DNA from: Shewanella sp. Arc9-LZ
GTDB taxonomy: Bacteria > Pseudomonadota > Gammaproteobacteria > Enterobacterales > Shewanellaceae
Direction of reading: 5' to 3'
NCBI RefSeq assembly: GCF_010092445.1
Contig: NZ_CP048031.1
Coordinates: forward strand, 2,170,001 to 2,234,000
Length of the DNA: 64,000 nucleotides
Shown: one piece after another, positions 33,462 to 42,613 of the stretch
How positions within the stretch are numbered: position 1 is the stretch's first letter
How the letters are laid out: every line of letters starts with the position of its first letter
Translations under genes and position numbers: made by a program
Notes under the pieces: model-generated
Told to the model about the DNA's origin: nothing
Databases searched by the model: none
Seen by the model: the letters and a program-made list of their open reading frames with translations, nothing else

Positions 33462-35339
33462 TTAAAGTTTGTTAGAACTGTAGCGATATTTTAAAAAGTT
33501 TTGCGCATTGCTTAACACTAAAAAAGCATCTTTAAGGTTGCGTCTTTCAAAATCAGACATACTTTCGGGTTCAATATTATTATCAGGCTCAATCCCAGAC
33601 TCTATGTCTGTTGACTGATGACGCAAACGAACCAAAGAAATAAGCTCCATGGCATGTTGTAAATCTTCGCCCTTGGATGTAGGCAGAATACCCGAATCGA
33701 TAATGTCTTCTAAACGTTCAAATGAGTTTTGTGATTGTGAGCCGATGGCTAGGGCATGTACTCGGATCAAATCGGCCAATGGCGCAGTACCACGACGTTT
33801 TAAATTGATAGAGTTATTATGACGACCATCTTTTTCCATCACAAAATCTTTAAAGAATCCCAGAGGTGGTTTTCGGTTGAGGGCATTGTGTGCTAAACAG
33901 GCTAAAAAGCGGTTGTTTTTCTTGGCTTTACTTAAGATAAAGGCATTGAGTTGTTCGGCCCATTTTATGCGACCATAAACCCCCGTAAGATCAAAGAAAA
34001 TAGAGCAGTTTAATAAGGCTTGAGGGTTGGGGTTTTCTATCCAGTCACCGAAACATTCTTCCCATTGTTCGCGTGTTTTACGGTATTCAGGGTTACTTGC
34101 CATAATATCACCGGTGCAGTAACTGTACCCGCAGGCAGCTAAACCATCACAAACAAAATCTGCTAATTTTTCAAAATATGCTCCATGCAACGCAACGTTA
34201 TAGCTATTATCCAGGATAATAGCATTATCCTGATCGGTCACCATTAGCTGTTCATCTCGAGCCATCGAACCCAGAGCTAAGAAGCAATATGGAACAGGTG
34301 GCGGGCCGAACTTTTCTTCTGCAAGTTCTAATAAACGCTGTTTAAAGTTACGACCGATTTCAGACATTGCCCGTCCGACCATGTGTGAATTAGCGTCTTC
34401 GTTAACCATGCGTACAAAACAGTTTTTTAACTCCGCAGAAAGCAGCACTAAATCTTCGCTACTTTTTTGCTGGAAGATACTGCTTACAAATAACAAACTA
34501 TTTTGCGATTCGTAGCGAATGATATCCGCAACTTCAATCAGACCAATCGGTTTCTTATTTTTTAGAATGGGCAGATGATCAATATTGTTGCGCAGCATAA
34601 GCAACATCGCTTCAAAAATATACGCGTTGTGATCCAGCGAAATTAAATCGGTCGACATGACTTGTGAAATAGGATTATCAACACTTACCCCGGCTGCAAT
34701 GACCTTAGCGCAGAGATCATGTTCGGTAATAATACCAACGAAACTGCTATCTTGTTGATCATCTATATCTGGGTCATTAATTAATACCGCAGATATATTC
34801 TCTTCGGCCATAATTTTGGCCACAGCTTGTATGCTGCTATTACAGGACAGAACCACAGGCTCTCTGGTAACTAAGGTTTTTACTTTGGAAGTGGTCAGTG
34901 CATTAGCATCATCGGTTTTTCCTTTTACCGCTTGTTTTAAACGGGTGGAATCCTCAGCTTCAACAAAATCAGCAAAATCATCATAATTCTCGCACAAATC
35001 ATTGAATACCGACTCAGGAATACAGTATACCAGCGTATCTTTTACCGCTTTGGCTGGGAAGCGCACTTTATTATTGGTTAACAAGCCCATTTGTCCAAAT
35101 AACTGCCCCTGGTCTAAACGATTATAAAGTTCACCTTTACGGCGATATAACTCTACGACTCCGCTGCGGATCATATATAGCTCTTTAACGTTGTCATTAA
35201 AGTTAACAATCATGCTATCTGTGCGGTAATAAGAAATCTCAACACTTTTAGCAACGTCAATTAACACTTGTTCTGGAAGCTGATCAAATGGGGCGTACTG
35301 AGCAATAAAGCTCTGAATTTCGAGTACTTCGGCTGTCAT
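33462..35339 (-). CDS. CNMP-binding / CBS / DUF294 nucleotidyltransferase-like protein
   Basis: 625 residues in three parts. A cyclic-nucleotide-binding roll (~20-130, YYRTDSMIVNFNDNVKELYM, QGQLFGQMGLL-type loop). Two CBS domains (~155-290, EPVVLSCNSSIQAVAKIMAE, EENISAVLIND). A DUF294 putative nucleotidyltransferase domain with YCFLALGSMARDEQLMVTDQ, then DNAIILD (the GSxxR-x-E-x7-D-x-D pattern), and a C-terminal helical part. This resembles the PII-uridylyltransferase-like regulators seen upstream of acetate genes and suggests a nucleotide-sensing signalling enzyme. It is in an operon with the exonuclease. Confidence 0.9.
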   Translation of the reverse strand: MTAEVLEIQSFIAQYAPFDQLPEQVLIDVAKSVEISYYRTDSMIVNFNDNVKELYMIRSGVVELYRRKGELYNRLDQGQLFGQMGLLTNNKVRFPAKAVKDTLVYCIPESVFNDLCENYDDFADFVEAEDSTRLKQAVKGKTDDANALTTSKVKTLVTREPVVLSCNSSIQAVAKIMAEENISAVLINDPDIDDQQDSSFVGIITEHDLCAKVIAAGVSVDNPISQVMSTDLISLDHNAYIFEAMLLMLRNNIDHLPILKNKKPIGLIEVADIIRYESQNSLLFVSSIFQQKSSEDLVLLSAELKNCFVRMVNEDANSHMVGRAMSEIGRNFKQRLLELAEEKFGPPPVPYCFLALGSMARDEQLMVTDQDNAIILDNSYNVALHGAYFEKLADFVCDGLAACGYSYCTGDIMASNPEYRKTREQWEECFGDWIENPNPQALLNCSIFFDLTGVYGRIKWAEQLNAFILSKAKKNNRFLACLAHNALNRKPPLGFFKDFVMEKDGRHNNSINLKRRGTAPLADLIRVHALAIGSQSQNSFERLEDIIDSGILPTSKGEDLQHAMELISLVRLRHQSTDIESGIEPDNNIEPESMSDFERRNLKDAFLVLSNAQNFLKYRYSSNKL

Positions 35340-36403
35340 GAATAGACCTGCTAGTTGGTGATGACTGGAGAATTGTTAATATCTATTTAGCTATCATACG
35401 AGTGAAAATTGCTATTGTGTTCGAATATATAGCGGTTGCTGAGGCCATTAGTTACCTTTACGTGTTAACCAGTAATGATGGTGGCCTAGCCAAAACGAAC
35501 GATAATCTACTTATGTTATTAGCCATAGTAGCACTGCTGTTCTGATATTGTACCCAAAGCATTTCTGTGTGGTTAGATATTGAGTTAATTTGGTGAAACA
35601 AGTGACATTGTTGAATATTGTCATCAATGATGATATTTACTGTTCGATTTCAATAAGGCAATTTTATAAATTCCAGCCTAAGTGGTTAATCTATCCGCAC
35701 TTATTAGTGCGTAATTAACACCATAGAAGTTAAAAATAAAAATTTTCTCTGAGGATAAAGGCTGTTCATGACGCAGTGTCTCTTGTTATGTGAACATCGA
35801 TATAATGTTGGAGAACGTAATGCAACTCGATAGCAAGCGCAGCACTCGAGGTGCCAGTTAATTTAAGTGTAATACTAAGCAGTACTAAGCAGTACTAAGC
35901 AGTAATAGCAGTAATAGCAGTAATAGCAGTAATTGCAGCACAATCTAAGTCAATTTATTGATATTTATCAATATAAATAGCCCGAGATGATGGGCGTGTT
36001 ATCCATTTTGGCTGAAGATTTTACAGATCAAATTTATGCAGCTTACACCATGCTTTCATGCCGTAGTGTAAGGTGTCATCGTGTTCAAAAATGGATGATA
36101 GTACTGCTATGGTGTCATTGAGTTAACTTTATATTGTTAACTAAGCTTGGCACTTTTGTGAATGAAGTTAAGGCATAGTGTTTAGGATATAAATCCATTT
36201 CATAGGGCTATGCTGATGCAGTGTTATTTAAGCGGATGATGTTTTATTAATCATGCAATGCGCATTATCTAAACTGACCATACTGTAATAGAGTTGATCA
36301 AGATCAAGCGTGTTGTTCGTCTGTGGGCCTAAACTCATTAGTGTAGATGGGTTCAAAGTTGTCTAACGATCCGTTGCAAACTTGCTTTTTGTGAGGGGAT
36401 AAA
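35340..36403. other. 1.06-kb gap with short tandem arrays
   Basis: No gene on either strand. It contains the arrays at 35871-35936. The left end carries the promoter of the DUF294 operon and the right end that of cbpA (GAGGGG, 36395-36400, is its ribosome site). The length is unusual for this region. A small RNA is possible but not visible by structure. Confidence 0.5.
35871..35936. repeat. 10-bp then 9-bp tandem repeats
   Basis: AGTACTAAGC-like units at 35871 (AATACTAAGC), 35881 and 35891, followed by AGTAATAGC three times (35901-35927) and AGTAATTGC (35928-35936). The change of unit length within one array suggests slippage in two phases. Confidence 0.9.
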
Positions 36404-37375
36404 ATGAATTTTAAAGACTATTACACTGTATTAGGCATAGACCCTAAAGCGAATGATAAAGCGGTAAAGGTCGCTTATAAAAAACTCGCCGTGCAGTATC
36501 ATCCCGATGTGAGTAAACATCCAGATGCAGAAGAAAAATTCAAAGAAATTGGTGAAGCCTATGAGGTGTTGCATAACACTAAAAAGCGAGCCGAATATGA
36601 CGAGTTACGTCATCATCATCTTAATAGAACCCAAAATAGCTATGCCAATCAAGGTGGAGCGAATGGCGCCAGTCAAAATTGGGGACAACAGCAAAGCGAT
36701 CCTCAAACCGATCAAGAATTTTCAGACTTTTTTAGTTCAATTTTTGGTTCAAGCCACGGTGGTTTTGAACAAGGTGGCCAACATAGGCAACGCCAAACCC
36801 AGCCCCCAAAAGGCCAAGATATTGAAATTGAGTTTCCGATGTTTCTCGAAGAAACATTGGTCGATACTCTTAAGCCAGTCGAGTTTACCTTACAACAACG
36901 AGAACCTAGCGGTCGTATCGTTGAGCAACCTAAATCGTTAAAAGTTAAAATTCCTGCTGGCGTTGTTAATGGCGAACGTATTCGCTTGAAAGGACAGGGC
37001 GGTCCGGGACCGACCAAGGCCGACAATGGCGATCTCTATTTACAAATTCGGTTTGTGCCTCATCCCATGTTTGATGTTGATGGCCGAGATTTGAGCATTG
37101 TTGTGCCAATAGCACCATGGGAAGCAGTGCTGGGTACCAAGCTTAAACTGCCCACGTTAACCGGTCATATTCAGCTCACTATCCCTGCTAATAGTCAGTC
37201 AGGACAGCGATTACGTATAAAAGGAAAAGGCTTACTCAGTAAAAAAGTACATGGGGACTTATTTGCTGTACTCAAAATAGTCGTCCCGACATCACCAGAC
37301 AAAACAAGCACACAATTGTGGACTGAATTAGCAGAGAAAAATAAATTTGACCCACGTGCCAGTTGGAGTAAATAA
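36404..37375 (+). CDS. cbpA: CbpA, DnaJ-type co-chaperone/curved-DNA-binding protein
   Basis: 323 residues. J domain at 1-70 with HPD at 33-35 (KLAVQYHPDVSKHPDAEEKF). A Gly/Asn/Gln-rich linker follows (GGANGASQNWGQQQ), then two beta-sandwich client-binding domains (PAGVVNGERIRLKGQGGPGP, DLYLQIRFVPHPMFDVDGRD). No zinc-finger CxxCxGxG repeats, which separates it from DnaJ. It stimulates DnaK and can bind nucleoid DNA. The modulator gene cbpM follows after 2 nt, the usual pair. Confidence 0.95.
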   Translation: MNFKDYYTVLGIDPKANDKAVKVAYKKLAVQYHPDVSKHPDAEEKFKEIGEAYEVLHNTKKRAEYDELRHHHLNRTQNSYANQGGANGASQNWGQQQSDPQTDQEFSDFFSSIFGSSHGGFEQGGQHRQRQTQPPKGQDIEIEFPMFLEETLVDTLKPVEFTLQQREPSGRIVEQPKSLKVKIPAGVVNGERIRLKGQGGPGPTKADNGDLYLQIRFVPHPMFDVDGRDLSIVVPIAPWEAVLGTKLKLPTLTGHIQLTIPANSQSGQRLRIKGKGLLSKKVHGDLFAVLKIVVPTSPDKTSTQLWTELAEKNKFDPRASWSK

Positions 37376-37377
37376 CG

Positions 37378-37695
37378 ATGCTGCAGATTAATATAAGCGA
37401 ACAAGATTGTTGGTTGAGTAGTGATGAACTGTGTGAGTGCAGTGATATCAGCTCAGCCTTACTACTTGAACTTGTGGATCACAGTATTGCGATTCCATTG
37501 CAGGGCGAGGTGATAGAAACATGGCAATTTAGTGTCGAGAATTTACATCAAGTTAAAAAAGCTACGCGCATTCAACGTGATCTGGCACTCGACTGGGGTG
37601 GCATTGGTTTAATTTTACAATTACTCGATGAAAGAGACCGATTAGATCATGAAGTCCATATGCTAAAACAGCAACTAAGTCGGTTTAAAATATAA
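37378..37695 (+). CDS. cbpM: CbpM, chaperone modulator of CbpA
   Basis: 105 residues, matching the family size. It has a MerR-like helical fold: CSDISSALLLELVDHSIAIP, EVIETWQFSVENLHQVKKAT, RIQRDLALDWGGIGLILQLL, DERDRLDHEVHMLKQQL. CbpM binds the J domain of CbpA and blocks its co-chaperone action. It begins 2 nt after the cbpA stop, so the two are translationally coupled. Confidence 0.92.
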   Translation: MLQINISEQDCWLSSDELCECSDISSALLLELVDHSIAIPLQGEVIETWQFSVENLHQVKKATRIQRDLALDWGGIGLILQLLDERDRLDHEVHMLKQQLSRFKI

Positions 37696-38120
37696 TGACA
37701 TATCGCTGACTATTGGATGTTAAGGCTAGTTACACTTCTCATTGGCAGTTGCGATTAAGCGGCAGCCTGATTATGTAAGTACCGCGATTTAGGACAGTCA
37801 TTTAATTAATGCTACCTAACTATCGTTATTTAAGCTGTTTATAAAGGTTTATTAACGTTCTTTGCCGCTAAAAAACCAATACAGCTAAAATACAGTTAAA
37901 GCCGAATAATGACTGTTGATTGTGGCCTAATGACATCACTTGTGCTCATTTAAGTACAATGCCTCTGACCATAAATGGGCTGTAGGCAATGCTTCTTCTA
38001 CCGATTGTGCCGCATATAGGCATCGTTTAATAAAGGAACACAAATTCAGATAATCAAATCGATGACATCAATATAATAATGGATAATTACAGCGTTTGAA
38101 GTTGGTTTTTTGCAATGGTA
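37696..38120. other. 425-bp gap after cbpM
   Basis: No gene, hairpin or repeat that I can support. AT-rich intergenic DNA. Confidence 0.45.
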
Positions 38121-38378
38121 TTAATGAACAAGCTCAATGGTAAACAGACACAGATAGACGAGAAAGATACCAACAATAACGAATCTAAACCAGCGCGTAG
38201 CGGTGCTAAAAATATCCAATAGCGACATCGGAGTTACAATTAAAAACGCCGTATTATCTAGTGCTTTCTCACGAATAATTGCCGCTGATACAAACATAAA
38301 CATCGTCATAGTTAGGATCACCGCAAGTAAGCTAGGCACATGGCGAATATCGCTATTATCAGCATCACCAAATATCAT
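38121..38378 (-). CDS. Small predicted membrane protein
   Basis: 85 residues with two hydrophobic helices (VPSLLAVILTMTMFMFVSAA, WFRFVIVGIFLVYLCLFTIE). The amino-acid pattern looks natural, but no family is recognised. The in-frame codons above ATG 38378 contain a stop, so that is the only start, and no good ribosome site precedes it. The call rests on composition alone. Confidence 0.42.
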   Translation of the reverse strand: MIFGDADNSDIRHVPSLLAVILTMTMFMFVSAAIIREKALDNTAFLIVTPMSLLDIFSTATRWFRFVIVGIFLVYLCLFTIELVH

Positions 38379-39118
38379 TATTTGCGGTTATAGAATTTTC
38401 ACTATCATGTTAAATGTGATCCGATCCCGACTCTATGATCATCCTGTTTTTGTAATCATTCTAAATGGCTATAGGCGAAGGTTGTAATTTGTTGTCATCG
38501 CTTACAACCCGCGATGACAGGGGTAACACTCATAAATAACCCATCAAACAGAGGGCGCGTGATGTGACTTGCTTGGCGAGGAGCATCAACGTAATTAATG
38601 TGACAAGAGAAACAGAAAAACTCATGTAATACTTCTTAACAAAAGTATAAGCCAACAATAACGTTAGTGAGTCAAAGTGGTAGTGTCGTCGTAGGATAAA
38701 TATTCATAATCTAGCCATGAAAAGATAAGTCATCACTGCATAAAACACTTGATTCATGTGAATTAAAAAACAGCAAATTAATTCAGTTTCTGAAGCCTAT
38801 AAATTTACTAGCTAGCCAATTAACGATAAGCCTAAATGATTAACCACATAGTGCTTAGTTAACGAGGATGATGTAGACAACTAAATCAATAAATTACCCA
38901 TAATAAATATAAGGGTAATCTGGGTTTTATTTTTACAATTAAATTCAATGATTTATGTCTATTTTTGAAAACACTAACATTGACATGATTAGCGTTTAGG
39001 GACTACTGTATAAAATATATCGCGAAAGTGTGTGGTAAATATTTAACAGCGCAAAATTTATTCACGTGCTTTTTATGTAGCGTTAGTACAAAAAAGCAGA
39101 ACGGCGTAAAAGAGCGTC
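38379..39118. other. 740-bp gap upstream of proV
   Basis: No gene. Very AT-rich, especially 38750-39060. It must carry the proVWX promoter. Such AT-rich, probably curved regions are typical for osmotically controlled proU promoters, but I cannot point to specific boxes. Confidence 0.5.
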
Positions 39119-40357
39119 ATGGAAAATATTATGGAAAAAATAGTAATAAAAAATCTCTATAAGGTTTTTGGTTCTGAACCTCGCAAGGGGGTAAAATTAC
39201 TTGAACAAGGGAAAAGTAAAGAAGAAATTTACGAACAGACAGGACTAACTGTTGCAGTTCAAGGTGCAAGCTTTACTGTGAACAAAGGTGAAATTTTTGT
39301 CGTGATGGGTCTGTCCGGCTCAGGAAAATCAACTCTAGTAAGAATGCTAAACAGGCTTATTGAACCAACGTCTGGAGAGGTGTTAGTTGATGGTCAAAAT
39401 ATCCTCAAAATGAATAAGGATGAGCTGGTAAAGTTTCGCAGAAGTAAAACCAGTATGGTCTTTCAGTCTTTCGCTCTTATGCCTCACCAAACAGTGTTAG
39501 AAAATGCTGCATTTGGACTCGAGCTTGATGGTATGGATAAGAAACAACGTGAAGAGCGAGCTCTAGATGCTTTAAAACAAGTCGGACTCGAAGGCTTGGA
39601 GAATGCATATCCCAAAGAGTTAAGTGGTGGTATGCAGCAGCGAGTGGGATTGGCGCGAGGCTTAGCGGTTGATCCTGATATCTTGCTCATGGATGAGGCA
39701 TTTTCGGCGCTTGATCCTCTTATTAAGACAGAGATGCAAGATGAACTGCTTAAACTGCAAGATCGTCATGAGCGCACCATCATTTTTATCTCCCATGATT
39801 TAGACGAAGCATTACGTATTGGTGACCGAATTGCCATTATGCAGGGCGGCCGAGTTATCCAAGTCGGGACGCCAGAAGAGATTTTGCAAAATCCCGCTGA
39901 CGATTATGTACGCGCTTTTTTCCGCGGTGTTGATCCAACCGGTGTTATCTCCGCAGGGGACATTGCCCGCGATAGCCAGCCAACGGTCGTTTGGCATACT
40001 AAAGCAGGTAGCCCACGAGCCACATTAGAAATGTTAAGTATTAAAGATCGCGAATTTGCCTATGTATTAGATTCAGAACACCGGTTTTTAGGTGTTGTCT
40101 CTTCAGATTCCCTGCGCGACGCTATTGACCAAGGAAATGGTACCAGCAAACTTGAGCATGCCTTTCTTGCAGAAGCTAAATCTGTTCAGGAAACCGATAG
40201 TCTTCAAGACATTTTATCTTTGGTAGCATCTCATTCTTGGCCTATTCCAGTTGTAAACTCAGAAAATAGATATCGCGGAGTTGTTTCTAAAAATCTGTTT
40301 CTTCGTACCTTAAACCGTGCAGAGAAGGGGACTTATTTTGAGCAGTCAGCATCTTAG
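39119..40357 (+). CDS. proV: ProV, glycine betaine/proline ABC transporter ATPase
   Basis: 412 residues. Walker A GLSGSGKST (64-72), signature LSGGMQQR (168-175), Walker B ILLMDEAF (188-195), and H-loop FISHDLDEALRIGDR. The C-terminal ~130 residues carry the tandem CBS domains that sense ionic strength in ProV/OpuA ATPases (LDSEHRFLGVVSSDSLRDAI, SWPIPVVNSENRYRGVVS). ATG 39119 or 39131 could start it; neither has a strong ribosome site. First gene of a proVWX operon, 26 nt before proW. Confidence 0.95.
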   Translation: MENIMEKIVIKNLYKVFGSEPRKGVKLLEQGKSKEEIYEQTGLTVAVQGASFTVNKGEIFVVMGLSGSGKSTLVRMLNRLIEPTSGEVLVDGQNILKMNKDELVKFRRSKTSMVFQSFALMPHQTVLENAAFGLELDGMDKKQREERALDALKQVGLEGLENAYPKELSGGMQQRVGLARGLAVDPDILLMDEAFSALDPLIKTEMQDELLKLQDRHERTIIFISHDLDEALRIGDRIAIMQGGRVIQVGTPEEILQNPADDYVRAFFRGVDPTGVISAGDIARDSQPTVVWHTKAGSPRATLEMLSIKDREFAYVLDSEHRFLGVVSSDSLRDAIDQGNGTSKLEHAFLAEAKSVQETDSLQDILSLVASHSWPIPVVNSENRYRGVVSKNLFLRTLNRAEKGTYFEQSAS

Positions 40358-40383
40358 AATACTAGCTTCAGGAGTGTTATATC

Positions 40384-41235
40384 ATGTTCAGTTTTAATGA
40401 AAGAGTTATTCCCTTAGATGCATGGATCACAAGCCTTGTTGACTGGTTGGTAGAAGGGTATCGATGGTTTTTCCAGATGATAAAATGGCCCGTGGATTTC
40501 ATTTTATCGAGTGTGTCAGATGGACTTCTGGCAACTTCACCTCTGCTTGTTATTGCACTGTTTGGCGTCATTGCTTGGCGGGTGTCAGGTTTCAAGCTTG
40601 CTGGTTTTACGCTTGCATCGTTGATTCTCATTGGTCTGCTTGGTTTCTGGTCTGAAACCATGATAACCCTCGCCATGGTATTTTCATCTGTTGTGTTCTG
40701 CACCGTTGTTGGCGTGCCATTTGGTATATGGGCTGGACGCAGTGATCGTGTTAATAACATTCTACGACCCATTTTGGATGCGATGCAGACAACGCCAGCC
40801 TTTGTCTATTTGGTACCTATAGTGATGCTTTTTTCTATTGGCAACACTGCGGGTGTTCTTGCAACCATCATTTTTGCCCTGCCACCGTTGGTTAGATTAA
40901 CCAGTCTCGGTATCAGGCAGGTACACCCAGAGTTAGTCGAGGCTGCGCTCGCCTTTGGGGCAACAAGCTCGCAGGTTTTACTTAAAGTTCAGATACCACT
41001 TGCTCTTCCGACCATCATGGCTGGTCTTAATCAGACCATCATGATGTCGCTCTCCATGGTGGTTATCGCCGCAATGATTGGCGCAGGAGGCCTCGGGGCA
41101 CCTGTCGTTCTGGGCTTAAATACACTTGATATTGGTTTGGCCACGGTTGGCGGTCTTGCGATTGTTTTATTAGCAATCATTCTAGATAGAATCACCCAAT
41201 CAATGGCAACCCCAAAAAATAAGGACGTAAAATGA
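40384..41235 (+). CDS. proW: ProW, glycine betaine/proline ABC transporter permease
   Basis: 283 residues. Inner-membrane permease with about six helices plus an N-terminal extension; the EAA-type coupling loop is VHPELVEAALAFGATSSQVL. Substrate path helices include AMQTTPAFVYLVPIVMLFSI. The C-terminal codons overlap the proX start by 4 nt (ATGA, 41232-41235), which indicates translational coupling. The last ~30 bases of this gene are also found, mutated, ahead of the second proX copy. Confidence 0.95.
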   Translation: MFSFNERVIPLDAWITSLVDWLVEGYRWFFQMIKWPVDFILSSVSDGLLATSPLLVIALFGVIAWRVSGFKLAGFTLASLILIGLLGFWSETMITLAMVFSSVVFCTVVGVPFGIWAGRSDRVNNILRPILDAMQTTPAFVYLVPIVMLFSIGNTAGVLATIIFALPPLVRLTSLGIRQVHPELVEAALAFGATSSQVLLKVQIPLALPTIMAGLNQTIMMSLSMVVIAAMIGAGGLGAPVVLGLNTLDIGLATVGGLAIVLLAIILDRITQSMATPKNKDVK

Positions 41236-42266
41236 TACTTAAAAAAGTAATACTGGGCGCAGCTTTAGCTGCAATCACAATGACAGGGTCTGCAGCTCTT
41301 GCTGATACTCTCAAGCCAGGAGAAGGCATAACCGTTAAACCAGCTCGAGCGACATGGGACACCGGTTTTTTTCAGGAAGCGCTTGTACGACGAGGCCTTG
41401 AGACTCTTGGGTATGATGTGGAAAAGCCCAAAACGCTGGTCAATCCAATCTTTTACAAAACGGTCACTCTCGGTGATATTGATTATTGGACCAATGGTTG
41501 GTTTCCAATGCATAACGATCAACTACCGAAAAATTTTGATAAAAAAGCTGAAAAGATTGGTTATGTCATGAAAGCCGGTGGACTGGGTGGCTATTTAGTG
41601 TCTAAAAAAGAGGCCGATAAATATAATATTACCTCCCTTGAAGATTTTAAACGCCCTGAGGTGAAGAAAGCCTTTGATACCAATGGTGATGGCAAGGCCG
41701 ATCTGACTGCCTGCCCTCCAGGCTGGGGATGTGAAAAAATAATCACCCATCATATGGACGTATATGGTCTCAAAGATGCTATCAATCCAGTTAAAGCGGC
41801 ATATGCAGCAGGAATGGCATCGGCGATGGCGGGTTATAAAAATGGTGGACCAATCTTCTTCTATACCTGGGCACCAAATTGGACCATTTTTAAACTAAAG
41901 CCAGGCAAGGACGTTGTGTGGATCAACGTGCCTGAAATCAATCCGACCAAAGCGCAAAGTTCTGCTGTTGAACGAATGACTATAAAGGGACTTGAAGGCG
42001 CAGTTTCTGACCCGGTAAAACTTGGTTTTGTTGCTTCTGACATCCAGGTCGTCGCCAACAAAAAATTCACCAAGCAAAATCCAGCAGCTAGGAAATTTTT
42101 TGAAGTATTTACCCTGCAGCTTGCCGACGTAAACGAACAGAATACTCGGATGAACGATGGCGAAAAGAGTGAACAGGACATTCAACGCCACGTTGATGCG
42201 TGGATTGCCAAAAACCAAGATCAATGGAACGGTTGGCTGACTGAAGCACGTAATGCTGCTAAATAG
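41232..42266 (+). CDS. proX: ProX, betaine-binding protein, first copy
   Basis: 344 residues with a signal peptide (KKVILGAALAAITMTGSAAL, cleavage after ALA, A24). The OpuAC-type fold is recognisable from VKPARATWDTGFFQEALVRR, VTLGDIDYWTNGWFP and FFYTWAPNWTIFKLKPGKDV, where aromatic residues can cage a quaternary ammonium. An insertion at 149-167 has DTNGDGKADL, an EF-hand-like calcium loop, followed by C161 and C167, probably a disulfide. It overlaps proW by 4 nt and is followed by a terminator at 42291. Confidence 0.94.
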   Translation: MILKKVILGAALAAITMTGSAALADTLKPGEGITVKPARATWDTGFFQEALVRRGLETLGYDVEKPKTLVNPIFYKTVTLGDIDYWTNGWFPMHNDQLPKNFDKKAEKIGYVMKAGGLGGYLVSKKEADKYNITSLEDFKRPEVKKAFDTNGDGKADLTACPPGWGCEKIITHHMDVYGLKDAINPVKAAYAAGMASAMAGYKNGGPIFFYTWAPNWTIFKLKPGKDVVWINVPEINPTKAQSSAVERMTIKGLEGAVSDPVKLGFVASDIQVVANKKFTKQNPAARKFFEVFTLQLADVNEQNTRMNDGEKSEQDIQRHVDAWIAKNQDQWNGWLTEARNAAK

Positions 42267-42290
42267 TCTCAACCAGCAATAGCTTATTGG

Positions 42291-42329
42291 TAACCCGGAG
42301 CACACATACCGTGCTTACGGGTTATTTTT
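42291..42329 (+). terminator. Terminator after first proX
   Basis: TAACCCG (42291-42297) pairs with CGGGTTA (42318-42324), with an inner AGCAC/GTGCT stem, then TTTTT. A near-identical structure follows the second copy. Confidence 0.8.
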
Positions 42330-42573
42330 ATACAACCCCCCAAGTGTTTAGTAAAACGTATGCCAGCGCTTTCAAAAAAGAGGACTAAGCTGATAGTGAT
42401 TTAGCCCCTAAAGAGGCAATGATGTTTTTCAAAGTAACAAGCCTAAGTTCTTATCATATTTTTCAAAATACATTTCGAATTCAACATATTATTTAAAATA
42501 TAATTCATAAAAAAAATGAATGTGCTTATTTAAGTCCAAAGGTACAGGTCTATTATTGGTAATTATTTAAAGA

Positions 42574-42613
42574 TAATGACCCAATCTATGGCAACAAAAA
42601 ATAAGGAACGAAA
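42574..42613 (+). repeat. Duplicated remnant of the proW 3' end
   Basis: GACCCAATCTATGGCAAC and AAAAAATAAGGA-CG-AAAATGATA here correspond to CACCCAATCAATGGCAAC and the same following bases at 41198-41238, where they code for the end of ProW and the start of ProX. They have no coding role here except to supply the ribosome site (AAGGA) of the second proX. The distance between the two ProX starts is 1382 bp, which sets the duplication unit. Confidence 0.85.

Larger units (their letters stand above)
42267..42613. other. Spacer between the two proX copies
   Basis: It holds a terminator (42291-42329), about 240 bp of AT-rich sequence, and a remnant of the proW 3' end (42574-42613) just before the second copy. 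Whether the second copy has its own promoter here is not visible. Confidence 0.6.
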
